Shown in pieces: positions 55,549 through 63,852 of a DNA stretch of 64,000 nucleotides (the stretch's first letter is position 1; every line of letters starts with the position of its first letter). A program made the translations under genes and the position numbers. The stretch covers positions 27,278 to 91,277 of the forward strand of contig CABYCK010000003.1 in NCBI GenBank assembly GCA_902517535.1, in the 5' to 3' direction. This DNA comes from an uncultured Pelagibacteraceae bacterium. GTDB taxonomy: Bacteria > Pseudomonadota > Alphaproteobacteria > Pelagibacterales > Pelagibacteraceae. The notes below the pieces were generated by a model. It made no database searches. It saw only the letters and a list, made by a program, of their open reading frames with translations, and was not told the origin of the DNA.

Positions 55549-55968
55549 ATGAACTCATTTTTTCTTATATTTATAGGTATTCCTATTTTAGAAATCATTC
55601 TTATGATTGAAATAGGAGGAAGAATAGGTGCTTTAAACACTGTTCTACTTACTTTTCTAACGGCAATTACAGGTATTTATTTTGCTAGAAGAGAGGGATT
55701 GAAAACTGTCCAAACAGGAATTTTAAATCTATACAAAAATAGATTACCAGTATTTGAAATGGTTTCGGGTGCTTCAATTGCAATTGCAGCGTTATTACTA
55801 ATAGTTCCAGGATTTTTTACTGATGGTGTTGGATTTTTCTTGTTAATACCTTTTACAAGGAAAATTATAATTAATTTTTTTGTAAAACAAAAAAATATAA
55901 AAATAAAAGATGTAAAAGAAGAAACATTAGACGGAGAAATTGTAGAAGACAAGAAAGATGAATTATAA
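55549..55968 (+). CDS. fxsA: FxsA-like membrane protein
   Basis: Small inner-membrane protein, 139 residues, with helices at the N-terminus (FLIFIGIPILEIILMIEIGGRIG), at ALNTVLLTFLTAITGIYFA, and at SGASIAIAALLLIVPGFFTD. The G-G pattern and PGFFTD segment are typical of FxsA, known in E. coli for relieving phage F exclusion when overproduced; its normal job is unclear. It diverges from timA and overlaps secB by 11 bases. Confidence 0.88.
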   Translation: MNSFFLIFIGIPILEIILMIEIGGRIGALNTVLLTFLTAITGIYFARREGLKTVQTGILNLYKNRLPVFEMVSGASIAIAALLLIVPGFFTDGVGFFLLIPFTRKIIINFFVKQKNIKIKDVKEETLDGEIVEDKKDEL

Positions 55969-56377
55969 AATAATTGGCAAATACATTAAAGACCTAGATT
56001 TCAAAATTCCAAATCCTAAAACTTTTTACTTATTGTCAAAAGAAATTTCAAATTATAAAATAAATATTGACATTAAAAGTAATCAAATTAAACAAAAGCT
56101 TATTGAAATTGAAACATCACTAAGTCTATTAAACAAAAGCGATGATTTAGAGAAAATTAATACAAAAATAGTTTATTCTACGATAATAGAGCTTTCTAGA
56201 GAGGTAAAAAACAAAAAAGAAATTGAAAAAATCATACTTATAAAAGTTCCAGAAGAGATTTATCCTGAACTTAGAAAAATATTTATTTTTATATTTGAAC
56301 AATCAGGATTTAAGGATATCAAAATTAGTGAAAAAGTTAATTTTCAGGAACTTTATAACTTTAAAAAAACTCAATAA
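55958..56377 (+). CDS. secB: SecB-like protein-export chaperone, divergent
   Basis: SecB holds preproteins unfolded for SecA. The 139 residues start with YIKDLDFKIPNPKTFYLL, the hallmark KDLSFExPN region. The C-terminal half retains VPEEIYPELRKIFIFIFEQSGF and VNFQELY, which align with the P-F-R...GGFP...PIDFxxLY of SecB. The usual P and G residues are partly replaced, so it is divergent. Placement between fxsA and dnaQ is conserved. It overlaps dnaQ tail to tail by 7 bases. Confidence 0.78.
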   Translation: MNYKIIGKYIKDLDFKIPNPKTFYLLSKEISNYKINIDIKSNQIKQKLIEIETSLSLLNKSDDLEKINTKIVYSTIIELSREVKNKKEIEKIILIKVPEEIYPELRKIFIFIFEQSGFKDIKISEKVNFQELYNFKKTQ

Positions 56378-57036
56378 AAATTTTTTTTTATTTCAGTTTT
56401 TAAAAATTCTTTATGTTTTAAAATATCTTTCTCAGATATCTCTATTACCGACTTATTGTAAGCATTAAATTGTTTTTGAATTTTTTGTTTTTCTCTTAAA
56501 TCTGGTGAAAGATTAAATTTTGGCTCTTTTACATCTACAAGATTTATATATACTTCTCTAAGAAGCTCGCAATCTAATAGTGCGTTATGTTTTGTTCTTT
56601 TTGAAATATCAATATTAAATCTTTTACATAAAGCATCTAAAGAATTCGATACTCCTGGGAATTTATTTCTGGCAATAGAAAGAGAGTCTACAACTTTTTT
56701 TTTATCAACTATATTTTTTTTTAGATAACCTAATTCACCGTTTAAAAATTCTAAATCAAAATTAGCATTATGTATTATAATTTTCTTATCTTTTATAAAA
56801 TCAAGAAATTCGCTTGCAACTTGATCAAAAGTTTCTTTAGTACTGAGAAATTCTTGAGAAAACCCGTGAATTTTAAATGCTTCATCTGGAACATTTCTTT
56901 TAGGATTAATTAATTTATGGAAAATCTTATTTGTAGGAATAAGATCTTTAGTTTCAATACACGCAATCTCAACGATTTTATGCCCTTCTTTATAAGATAA
57001 ACCAGTTGTCTCAGTATCTAAAAATATCTCAGCCAT
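56371..57036 (-). CDS. dnaQ: DNA polymerase III epsilon subunit (3'-5' exonuclease)
   Basis: Proofreading subunit of the replicative polymerase. The 221 residues have ExoI FLDTETTGLSYKEGHKIVEI, ExoII IHNANFDLEFLNGEL and ExoIII HNALLDCELLREVY, with all catalytic acids and the His present. The C-terminal tail that binds the alpha subunit follows. It overlaps coaE by 8 bases in the run ppsR-maf-aroE-coaE-dnaQ. Confidence 0.97.
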   Translation of the reverse strand: MAEIFLDTETTGLSYKEGHKIVEIACIETKDLIPTNKIFHKLINPKRNVPDEAFKIHGFSQEFLSTKETFDQVASEFLDFIKDKKIIIHNANFDLEFLNGELGYLKKNIVDKKKVVDSLSIARNKFPGVSNSLDALCKRFNIDISKRTKHNALLDCELLREVYINLVDVKEPKFNLSPDLREKQKIQKQFNAYNKSVIEISEKDILKHKEFLKTEIKKNFY

Positions 57037-57595
57037 ATTTATTTATTATATTTAAAAGTCTCTTTCGTAAAAAGATTAAAGATTTATTATTAACAATTAT
57101 ATAGTCAGCAAATTTCATTTTTTTTGATTCTTTCAATTGCTGATTGTTCAAAAAAGAAAATAATTTTGTATCTCCTCCTTTTGACAAATATCTTTTAAGT
57201 CTATTTTTTTTCTTTGATTTAATAAATATTATTAAATCAAAATTATTCATTAGTTTGCTCTCTATCAACAATGGTATTTCCAAAAATAGGAATTTTTTTC
57301 CTTTGTTTTTTTTTATAAAAGCAAACATTTCTTTTCTAACTTGTGGATGTATAATTTTTTCAAGAACTTTTAAATTTTTTTTTTTTGATAAAATTTTTCT
57401 TTTAATTGATTCTTTAAAATTCTTATCTAAATTAAGAGCCAATTTTTTTGCAACCAGTTTTCTGAATTTTAGTTTTTTATATAAACTTTTTACAACTATA
57501 TCTGCACTAAAAAATGGACCACGTTTTTTTGAAATAATCTTTCCGGCTGTAGTTTTACCAGAAGATACTGATCCTGTTATGCCTATTTTGATCAT
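57029..57595 (-). CDS. coaE: dephospho-CoA kinase
   Basis: Last step of coenzyme A synthesis, phosphorylating the 3' hydroxyl of dephospho-CoA. The 188 residues have the P-loop GITGSVSSGKTTAGKII and VLEKIIHPQVRKEMF (a family hallmark), then FLFLEIPLLIES. Lys content is high, as in neighbours. It overlaps aroE by 4 bases and dnaQ by 8. Confidence 0.95.
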   Translation of the reverse strand: MIKIGITGSVSSGKTTAGKIISKKRGPFFSADIVVKSLYKKLKFRKLVAKKLALNLDKNFKESIKRKILSKKKNLKVLEKIIHPQVRKEMFAFIKKNKGKKFLFLEIPLLIESKLMNNFDLIIFIKSKKKNRLKRYLSKGGDTKLFSFLNNQQLKESKKMKFADYIIVNNKSLIFLRKRLLNIINKYG

Positions 57596-58413
57596 TTTAA
57601 TTTTGAATCCAATAAATCTAATAGTCTGTCATCAATTTCTGGATTAATCTTATTCCATAAATAAAAAGACTTTTGTCCTTGATAAATAAACATGTTTAAT
57701 CCATTAAAAGTTTTAATTCCTTTTTCTTTTAACAATTTGATGTTTCTAGTTTCAAGAGGATTGTAAATTGTATCAATGTAAATTAGTCCAGTTTTAATAT
57801 TATCAAAATTAAAGTCAAAATTATCATTATTTTTTAAACCTAAGCTAGTCGCGTTTATTATTATATCAAACTGACTTAATTCATTTTTTAAGTTATTCCA
57901 CTTTATAATATTAGATAGGTTAAATTTTTTTCCTAAAAAAACTGATTTTTCATAGGTTCTGTTGACAATTGAAATCTTTTTAATTTTTGATGTCTGAAAA
58001 GATTTTATAATTGAAGGAGCCACACCCCCCGCACCTATTATCAAAGCATTTTTATTTTCTACATTCACAATTTCTTTGAGAAAAGCTGCCTGTACACCAA
58101 ACACGTCTGTGTTTTCACCTACTAAACGATTACTCTTATCTAAATACACTGTATTCACAGAATTAGTAGATTTGGCATCATTAATAAGAGCGTCGAGAAA
58201 TGGAATAATTTTTTGTTTGAATGGTAAAGTAACATTTATGCCACTTAATTTTCCAGTTCTTATTTTTTCTACTACATTCCCTAGGTCACTTTCATGAACA
58301 TCCATCAGCGAATAATGAGAGTCTATATCATATTTTTTAAACCAATAATTGTGTAAAGTTGGAGAAAGTGAATGAGAAATTGGTTTTCCAATTATTGCAA
58401 ATTTTTTAGTCAT
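57592..58413 (-). CDS. aroE: shikimate dehydrogenase
   Basis: Reduces 3-dehydroshikimate with NADPH in aromatic amino-acid synthesis. The 273 residues have IGKPISHSLSPTLHNYWF, GINVTLPFKQKIIPFLD (catalytic Lys), ENTDVFGV, ALIIGAGGVAPSII for the nucleotide fold and NATSLGLKN. It overlaps maf and coaE by 4 bases each. Confidence 0.97.
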   Translation of the reverse strand: MTKKFAIIGKPISHSLSPTLHNYWFKKYDIDSHYSLMDVHESDLGNVVEKIRTGKLSGINVTLPFKQKIIPFLDALINDAKSTNSVNTVYLDKSNRLVGENTDVFGVQAAFLKEIVNVENKNALIIGAGGVAPSIIKSFQTSKIKKISIVNRTYEKSVFLGKKFNLSNIIKWNNLKNELSQFDIIINATSLGLKNNDNFDFNFDNIKTGLIYIDTIYNPLETRNIKLLKEKGIKTFNGLNMFIYQGQKSFYLWNKINPEIDDRLLDLLDSKLK

Positions 58414-58991
58414 TTGTAATTTTTAATATACTTAATAATTTCTTTTATTGGTAATCCCATTATTGAATCTTTGTCTCCTCTAACATACTCGAAAAGATTT
58501 AAACCTTCAGCCTCGATCTGATAAACGCCATATGCCATTAAAGTTTCAGTTTTTATTTTTTTAAGATAGCTTTTCAAGTCTGAGTCATTTAAGTTCTTCA
58601 TTTTCAGCTCTGATCGATCTGAGTGATTCCAAATCATTGATCCGTTTTTTGATATACAAACAGAACTTATTAAATAATGAATAGAATTGTTTAACTTTTT
58701 TAAAATCTTTAAAGCCTCTTCTCTTGTAGATGGTTTGTTGATTAATTCATTCCTCAAAGATATAACGCTGTCTGCACCTAGAACAAGTTGGTCTTGGTGT
58801 TTCGTGCTGACTTTTAAAGACTTGATTTCAGCCAAATTTTTAGAGATATCTAGAGGTGAAGCGCCTTCAGCTAATAAAGAAAGTTTAACTTGATCTTCGT
58901 CTACATTTGAAATGACAACTTTTGTCTTTATATTGTATTTATCCAATATTTTTTTTCTCACCCCACTTTTAGATGCTAGTATTATTTTCAT
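58410..58991 (-). CDS. maf: Maf-like nucleotide pyrophosphatase
   Basis: House-cleaning NTP pyrophosphatase of the Maf family that removes altered or non-canonical nucleotides. The 193 residues start KIILASKSGVRKKILDK. They contain VLGADSVISLRNELINKP (catalytic Asp) and MAYGVYQIEAEGLNLFEYVRGD, followed by SIMGLPI. It overlaps ppsR and aroE by 4 bases each. Confidence 0.95.
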   Translation of the reverse strand: MKIILASKSGVRKKILDKYNIKTKVVISNVDEDQVKLSLLAEGASPLDISKNLAEIKSLKVSTKHQDQLVLGADSVISLRNELINKPSTREEALKILKKLNNSIHYLISSVCISKNGSMIWNHSDRSELKMKNLNDSDLKSYLKKIKTETLMAYGVYQIEAEGLNLFEYVRGDKDSIMGLPIKEIIKYIKNYK

Positions 58992-59809
58992 TTATTTTTT
59001 TGTATTTCAAATATCTTAAGAATTGATGCTGCAGTTTCTTCAACTGATTTTCTGGTTACGTCTATTATAGGCCAATTGTATTTTTTGAAAAGTTTTTTTG
59101 ATTTGTCTACTTCTTCTTTTATGTGAGAAAGATCTGTATATTCTTTTACATTATTATCCCTCATAATAGCTACTCTGTTTCTTCTTATGTCTGCAAGCCT
59201 TTCTGGGTCCGCAACAAGACCGATTACACATTTTTTATAATTCGTTGATACTAAATCTTCAGGTATTTTTTGTTCTAAGACTAAAGGAATGTTTGCAGTT
59301 TTAAAGCCTCTGTTAGCTAAGTAAATTGAAGTTGGTGTTTTGCTAGTTCTGCTTACTCCGAGTAAAACAATGTCTGCAGATATAATATCGTCCAATTTTT
59401 TTCCGTCGTCATGAGACATTGTAAATTGTATTGCTTCAATTCTTTTATAATAGTCATCATCTAGAACGTGTTGTGCGCTCGGTTTATGAATTGCCTTTTG
59501 ATTTAAAAGCTTTGAAAAATGCAAAATTAAATTTCCTAATATACCGAAACAAGGAACATTGCTTTTTTCGCTGAGATTGGAGAGATATTTGGCCAACTTT
59601 GTTTCAACAATTGTATAAAGAATTATGGCGTTTTTTAACTCGGTGCATTCTTTAATGATCTTGTCGATCTGCTGCTCCGTTCTAACAAAAGCAAATTCCT
59701 TTTTTTCGTAATCAAAATTAGCAAATTGTGATTTTAAGGACAAAAAAATTCTATCTAGAGTTTCCCCTGTTGAGTCAGACACAAGATATACATTGTATTT
59801 TTCGTTCAT
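58988..59809 (-). CDS. ppsR: pyruvate,phosphate dikinase regulatory protein (DUF299)
   Basis: Bifunctional Ser/Thr kinase and pyrophosphorylase that switches PEP synthase or pyruvate,phosphate dikinase off and on. The 273 residues have the N-terminal NVYLVSDSTGETLD, the P-loop GVSRTSKTPTSIYLANRG and VGLVADPERLADIRRNR. It heads the minus-strand run to dnaQ and diverges from hemE across the candidate origin. In Caulobacter and Rickettsia a member of this family borders oriC opposite hemE. Confidence 0.95.
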   Translation of the reverse strand: MNEKYNVYLVSDSTGETLDRIFLSLKSQFANFDYEKKEFAFVRTEQQIDKIIKECTELKNAIILYTIVETKLAKYLSNLSEKSNVPCFGILGNLILHFSKLLNQKAIHKPSAQHVLDDDYYKRIEAIQFTMSHDDGKKLDDIISADIVLLGVSRTSKTPTSIYLANRGFKTANIPLVLEQKIPEDLVSTNYKKCVIGLVADPERLADIRRNRVAIMRDNNVKEYTDLSHIKEEVDKSKKLFKKYNWPIIDVTRKSVEETAASILKIFEIQKNK

Positions 59810-60081
59810 ATCTCTGTTAATATTTTTTTAATAAGTCTGTTTTTTTCATTATATTTAAATCATCTTTCAAATGATTAACAATAATTAACATTATTCTAAC
59901 ATTTTGTTAGGTGTTGATTTTATAATTCTATTGTTGTTTATAATTATTAAAAATGCTGAATTTTTGCGATTTCTTAAAGGTTTTGTTAAAAGCAGATTGT
60001 ATAAAAGATGTATAAGTAGTTATAATACTTACTAACAAGACCTACTTATTATCCAAAAGTTTAAAACTAATAATTAATTAT
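59810..60081. other. candidate chromosomal replication origin (ppsR-hemE gap)
   Basis: The largest gene-free stretch of the window (272 bases) is very AT-rich and lies between divergent ppsR and hemE, the oriC neighbourhood known from Caulobacter and Rickettsia. Three sites match the DnaA box TTWTNCACA at 8 of 9 positions: 59935-59943 (-), 59998-60006 (-) and 60049-60057 (+, TTATCCAAA). None is perfect. Also present are an 8-bp inverted repeat ATAAGTAG/CTACTTAT (60012-60019, 60042-60049), a CTAACA/TGTTAG dyad (59896-59910) and a direct repeat ATTAACA (59874-59880, 59884-59890). Promoters for ppsR and hemE must also be here. Confidence 0.5.
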
Positions 60082-61080
60082 ATGAGGACTCTTGAAAAAA
60101 TATTAATTAATAAAAAAAAGGATTGTAAATCTATATGGTTTATGAGACAAGCAGGTAGATATCTTCCTGAATTTAGAAAAATCAGATCAAAAAACAAAGA
60201 TTTTATTAAGTTGTGTTTAAATAGCAAACTAGCAAGCAGAATAACTTTACAACCAATTAAAAGATATGATTTAGACTCTGCTATAATTTTTTCAGACATT
60301 CTTATGGTTCCTTACGCATTAGGTCAAAAAGTTCAATTTACTAAAAACTATGGACCAAGATTAAGTAACTTCAATCCAGAAATCTTTTTTAACTCCAATA
60401 AAAAAATATTCAAAAAAACATTACATCCAATTTATAAAGCAATCAAAGAAACTAGAAATAAGCTTGACCATAAAAAATCTTTAATATCATTTGTCGGCGC
60501 ACCTTGGACATTATTGGTTTATATGATGGGGTTTAAAAAAAAGAAAAACAGGATAGATTTTAGACAAATAAAAAATAATAAAATTATATTAGAAAAATTA
60601 ATAGAGTATATATGTGAGCACATTGAAAACCAATTTAGAGCTGGATCAAATGTAGTTCAAATTTTTGATTCATGGGCGGGACTTCTTCCTAAAAATCAGC
60701 TTCTGGATTTTTGCTATAAACCTAATCAGAAAATAGTAAACTTTTGTAAAAAAAAAAGAATCCCAGTAATTTGTTTTCCAAAAGGGATTGGAAGAAATTA
60801 TTCAGAATTTAATAAAATAGTAAAGCCAAACGGAATAAGCCTGGATTATGAAGTGGAGCCACTTTGGGCTAAAAAAAATCTAAAAAATGTTGTTCTACAA
60901 GGTGGAATGCATCCAAAGTTTCTTTTAAAAACTGATGACGTAATACAAAAAGAAGCTAAAAAGTACTTGGACATTTTCAGAGATGTTCCTTATATCTTTA
61001 ATTTAGGACACGGTTTGGTTCCAGAAACAGACCCTAATAACTTGGAAAAATTAATTAAATTTGTAAGAAACTATAAATGA
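60082..61080 (+). CDS. hemE: uroporphyrinogen decarboxylase
   Basis: Decarboxylates uroporphyrinogen III to coproporphyrinogen III in heme synthesis. The 332 residues have WFMRQAGRYLPEFRKIR near the N-terminus, AIIFSDILMVPYALG with the catalytic Asp, FVGAPWTLLVYM, and LQGGMHP with the ending NLGHGLVPETDP. It overlaps hemH by 4 bases (ATGA). Confidence 0.97.
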   Translation: MRTLEKILINKKKDCKSIWFMRQAGRYLPEFRKIRSKNKDFIKLCLNSKLASRITLQPIKRYDLDSAIIFSDILMVPYALGQKVQFTKNYGPRLSNFNPEIFFNSNKKIFKKTLHPIYKAIKETRNKLDHKKSLISFVGAPWTLLVYMMGFKKKKNRIDFRQIKNNKIILEKLIEYICEHIENQFRAGSNVVQIFDSWAGLLPKNQLLDFCYKPNQKIVNFCKKKRIPVICFPKGIGRNYSEFNKIVKPNGISLDYEVEPLWAKKNLKNVVLQGGMHPKFLLKTDDVIQKEAKKYLDIFRDVPYIFNLGHGLVPETDPNNLEKLIKFVRNYK

Positions 61081-62075
61081 CAGAAGATAAACACCCGGAA
61101 ATAAATTATGGAAAGTCTGGAGTTTTAATTGTTAACTTGGGCACGCCGGACTCCACAAGTTGGTGGGACATAAGAAAATATTTGAATGAATTTTTGTCTG
61201 ATAGAAGGGTTATTGAACTTAATCCTATAGTTTGGAAAGTAATATTAAACCTATTTATTCTAACTTTTAGGCCGTCTAAAACAGCCCACGCTTATAAAAA
61301 GATTTGGTTTAAAGACAGTAACATGTCACCACTTTTGTTTTACACAAAGTCTCAAGCTCAAAAATTAAAAGAAAAAATTGAAACAAAAAATATTATTGTA
61401 GATTTTGCTATGAGATATGGAAACCCTAGCATAAAAAGTAAATTACAATTATTGAAAGAAAAAGGCTGCGAAAACATAATTGTCTTACCTTTATATCCTC
61501 AATATGCAGCCGCAACGACTGCTACCGTTTGTGATGAAGTCTATAGATCTTTAATGAAAATGAGATGGCAACCAAGTTTGCAGATAATTCCACACTATGA
61601 AAGCGAACCTTTATATATTGATGCTTTGATAAAAAGTATCAAAAATAAAATTAATAGCATTAAATGGAAACCTGATATTATTATTGCTTCTTATCATGGA
61701 ATACCACAATCTTATTTTGATAAAGGGGACCCTTATCAATGCTATTGTCAAAAAACCACAAGGTTAATTAAAGATAACTTTAAAGACTACGAAATACAAA
61801 CTACATTTCAATCAAGATTTGGTCCTCAGAAGTGGCTTCAACCTTATACAGACAAAACATTAGAAACCTTACCAAAAAAAGGTTTAAAGAATATTTTAGT
61901 AATTTGTCCTGGATTTGCTTCAGATTGTGTCGAAACTTTAGAAGAAATAAGCATCCAAGGAAAAGAAAGCTTTATTAAAAATGGAGGAAAGAATTTTGAT
62001 CTAATACCTTGCTTGAACGATAGTGCAGATCATATAGATCTTTTAGAAACCCTTGTAAAAAGATACCTATTTTAA
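61077..62075 (+). CDS. hemH: ferrochelatase
   Basis: Inserts ferrous iron into protoporphyrin IX. The 332 residues have VLIVNLGTPDSTSWWDIRKYL, FLSDRRVIEL, PLYPQYAAATTATV, the iron-binding ASYHGIPQSYFDKGDPY and FQSRFGPQKWLQPYT, and CPGFASDCVETLEEI. It is between hemE and hemJ, giving consecutive heme steps. Confidence 0.97.
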   Translation: MTEDKHPEINYGKSGVLIVNLGTPDSTSWWDIRKYLNEFLSDRRVIELNPIVWKVILNLFILTFRPSKTAHAYKKIWFKDSNMSPLLFYTKSQAQKLKEKIETKNIIVDFAMRYGNPSIKSKLQLLKEKGCENIIVLPLYPQYAAATTATVCDEVYRSLMKMRWQPSLQIIPHYESEPLYIDALIKSIKNKINSIKWKPDIIIASYHGIPQSYFDKGDPYQCYCQKTTRLIKDNFKDYEIQTTFQSRFGPQKWLQPYTDKTLETLPKKGLKNILVICPGFASDCVETLEEISIQGKESFIKNGGKNFDLIPCLNDSADHIDLLETLVKRYLF

Positions 62076-62080
62076 TTAAG

Positions 62081-62512
62081 ATGAATTTTTATTTACTATA
62101 TAAATCTTTACATTTAATTTCAGTAATATCATGGATGGCGGGACTGTTATACTTACCAAGAATTTTTGTTTATCATTCAGAAGCCAAGCATGAGTCTCAG
62201 AATGAAGTTTTTAAAACTATGGAAAAAAGATTGTATAATTTTATAATGATGCCCGCTATGATTTTATCCTGGATTTTTGGAGTTTTGCTCATTCATTCTT
62301 TAGGTTTTTCAATTTTTTTAGAACTGTGGATGCAAATTAAAGGTGTTGCTATCTTGATTTTGACTCATTATCATTTTTATTTGGGAAAGCATATTCGCTT
62401 TTTTGCAACAAATAATAACCCAAAGACCTCTAAATTTTTTAGAATAATTAATGAAATACCTACCTTATTACTAATAGTCATTGTTTTTGTTGTTGTTTTT
62501 AAACCATTATAA
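62081..62512 (+). CDS. hemJ: protoporphyrinogen oxidase HemJ
   Basis: Membrane protoporphyrinogen IX oxidase of the HemJ (UPF0093) type. The 143 residues form four hydrophobic helices with KSLHLISVISWMAGLLYLPRIF (conserved His and Arg) and WMQIKGVAILILTHYHFYLG (conserved Lys). It replaces HemG/HemY and fits between hemH and rho, as in other Alphaproteobacteria. The 64 bases between its stop and rho are AT-rich with no clear terminator, and form the rho leader. Confidence 0.93.
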   Translation: MNFYLLYKSLHLISVISWMAGLLYLPRIFVYHSEAKHESQNEVFKTMEKRLYNFIMMPAMILSWIFGVLLIHSLGFSIFLELWMQIKGVAILILTHYHFYLGKHIRFFATNNNPKTSKFFRIINEIPTLLLIVIVFVVVFKPL

Positions 62513-62576
62513 AAGGGGTTGAAAAATTTTTAAAAATACATATATTTATGTAACTTACCTATAACAAAAAAATCAC

Positions 62577-63851
62577 ATGAATTTACAAGAGTTAAAGCAA
62601 AAAAATCCTGCAGAGCTTATTAATGAAGCTGAGAAACTAGGAATTGAAAATCCCAGTACATTAAGAAAACAAGAGATTCTTTTTGCTATTCTAAAAAAAC
62701 TGGCGGAAAAAAATGAACAAATTACTGCGACAGGAGTTCTAGAAGTTTTGCAGGACGGGTTTGGTTTTTTAAGAGCAATCGAGTCTAATTATTTACCTGG
62801 TCCTGATGATATTTATGTTAGTCCAAGTCAAATAAGAAGATTTGGCCTAAGAACTGGAGATTCGGTAGAAGGTGAAATTAGAGGGCCTAAAGATGCAGAA
62901 AGATACTTTGCTTTGTTAAAAGTAAATAAGATAAATTTTGACAATCCTGAAAAAGGAAAAAATAAGATAGCTTTTGATAACTTAACACCTCTTTATCCAA
63001 ATGAAAGAATTAAGCTGGAAGTTGAAATAAATAAAGTTGAAAAAAAACCAGATAATACAGCCAGACTGATCGATTTAGTTAGTCCAATAGGCAAAGGTCA
63101 AAGATCACTTATCGTTTCCCCGCCTAGAGCAGGTAAAACAATCATTCTTCAGAATATTGCTCAATCTATAACCGCTAACCATCCAGAGTGTTATTTGATG
63201 GTTTTATTAATTGATGAAAGGCCAGAAGAAGTAACGGACATGCAAAGATCAGTTAGGGGTGAAGTAGTTGCCTCTACTTTTGATGAACCTGCCTCAAGAC
63301 ACGTAGCTGTGGCTGAGATGGTTATAGAGAAAGCAAAAAGATTAGTAGAACATAAAAAAGACGTTGTAATACTTTTAGACTCTATAACTCGTCTAGGAAG
63401 GGCATATAATGCTGTAATTCCAAGTTCAGGAAAAGTCTTAACAGGCGGAGTGGATGCTAATGCGTTACAAAGGCCAAAAAGATTTTTTGGTGCTGCGAGA
63501 AATGTTGAAGAAGGTGGATCGTTAACAATAATTTCAACAGCTTTAATCGACACCGGCAGTAGAATGGACGAGGTAATTTTTGAAGAGTTTAAGGGGACGG
63601 GTAACTCTGAATTAATATTAGACAGAAAGGTAGCGGACAAAAGAATTTATCCAGCATTGGATGTCACTAGATCAGGAACAAGAAGAGAGGAATTGCTTTT
63701 CGAGAGAGATGACTTGTCAAAAATGAATGTTTTAAGAAGAATCATTAGTCCAATGGGAACCATGGACGGAATAGAATTTTTAATTTCTAAATTAAAAAAT
63801 ACTAAAAACAATGCGGATTTTTTTGACTCGATGAATAAAACTGCAAATTAA
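62577..63851 (+). CDS. rho: transcription termination factor Rho
   Basis: Hexameric RNA helicase that ends transcription. The 424 residues have the N-terminal helix bundle, the RNA-binding [23 protein letters not shown] (RNP1-like), Walker [15 protein letters not shown], the Q-loop region [12 protein letters not shown] and the R-loop/secondary site GTRREELLF. In relatives mnmE follows rho; here a LON-domain gene on the other strand follows instead. Because intrinsic terminators are rare in the window, Rho may do most of the termination. Confidence 0.98.
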   Translation: MNLQELKQKNPAELINEAEKLGIENPSTLRKQEILFAILKKLAEKNEQITATGVLEVLQDGFGFLRAIESNYLPGPDDIYVSPSQIRRFGLRTGDSVEGEIRGPKDAERYFALLKVNKINFDNPEKGKNKIAFDNLTPLYPNERIKLEVEINKVEKKPDNTARLIDLVSPIGKGQRSLIVSPPRAGKTIILQNIAQSITANHPECYLMVLLIDERPEEVTDMQRSVRGEVVASTFDEPASRHVAVAEMVIEKAKRLVEHKKDVVILLDSITRLGRAYNAVIPSSGKVLTGGVDANALQRPKRFFGAARNVEEGGSLTIISTALIDTGSRMDEVIFEEFKGTGNSELILDRKVADKRIYPALDVTRSGTRREELLFERDDLSKMNVLRRIISPMGTMDGIEFLISKLKNTKNNADFFDSMNKTAN

Positions 63852-63852
63852 A

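Noticed and set aside
59817..59831. TTAA-N7-TTAA spacing like a CtrA box in the candidate origin
   Set aside because: The match is exact, but such spacing is expected by chance in DNA this AT-rich, and I cannot tell whether this genome has CtrA.
59896..59910. CTAACA-TTT-TGTTAG hairpin as a terminator
   Set aside because: Short, AT-rich stem with no T tract; it lies upstream of both divergent genes.
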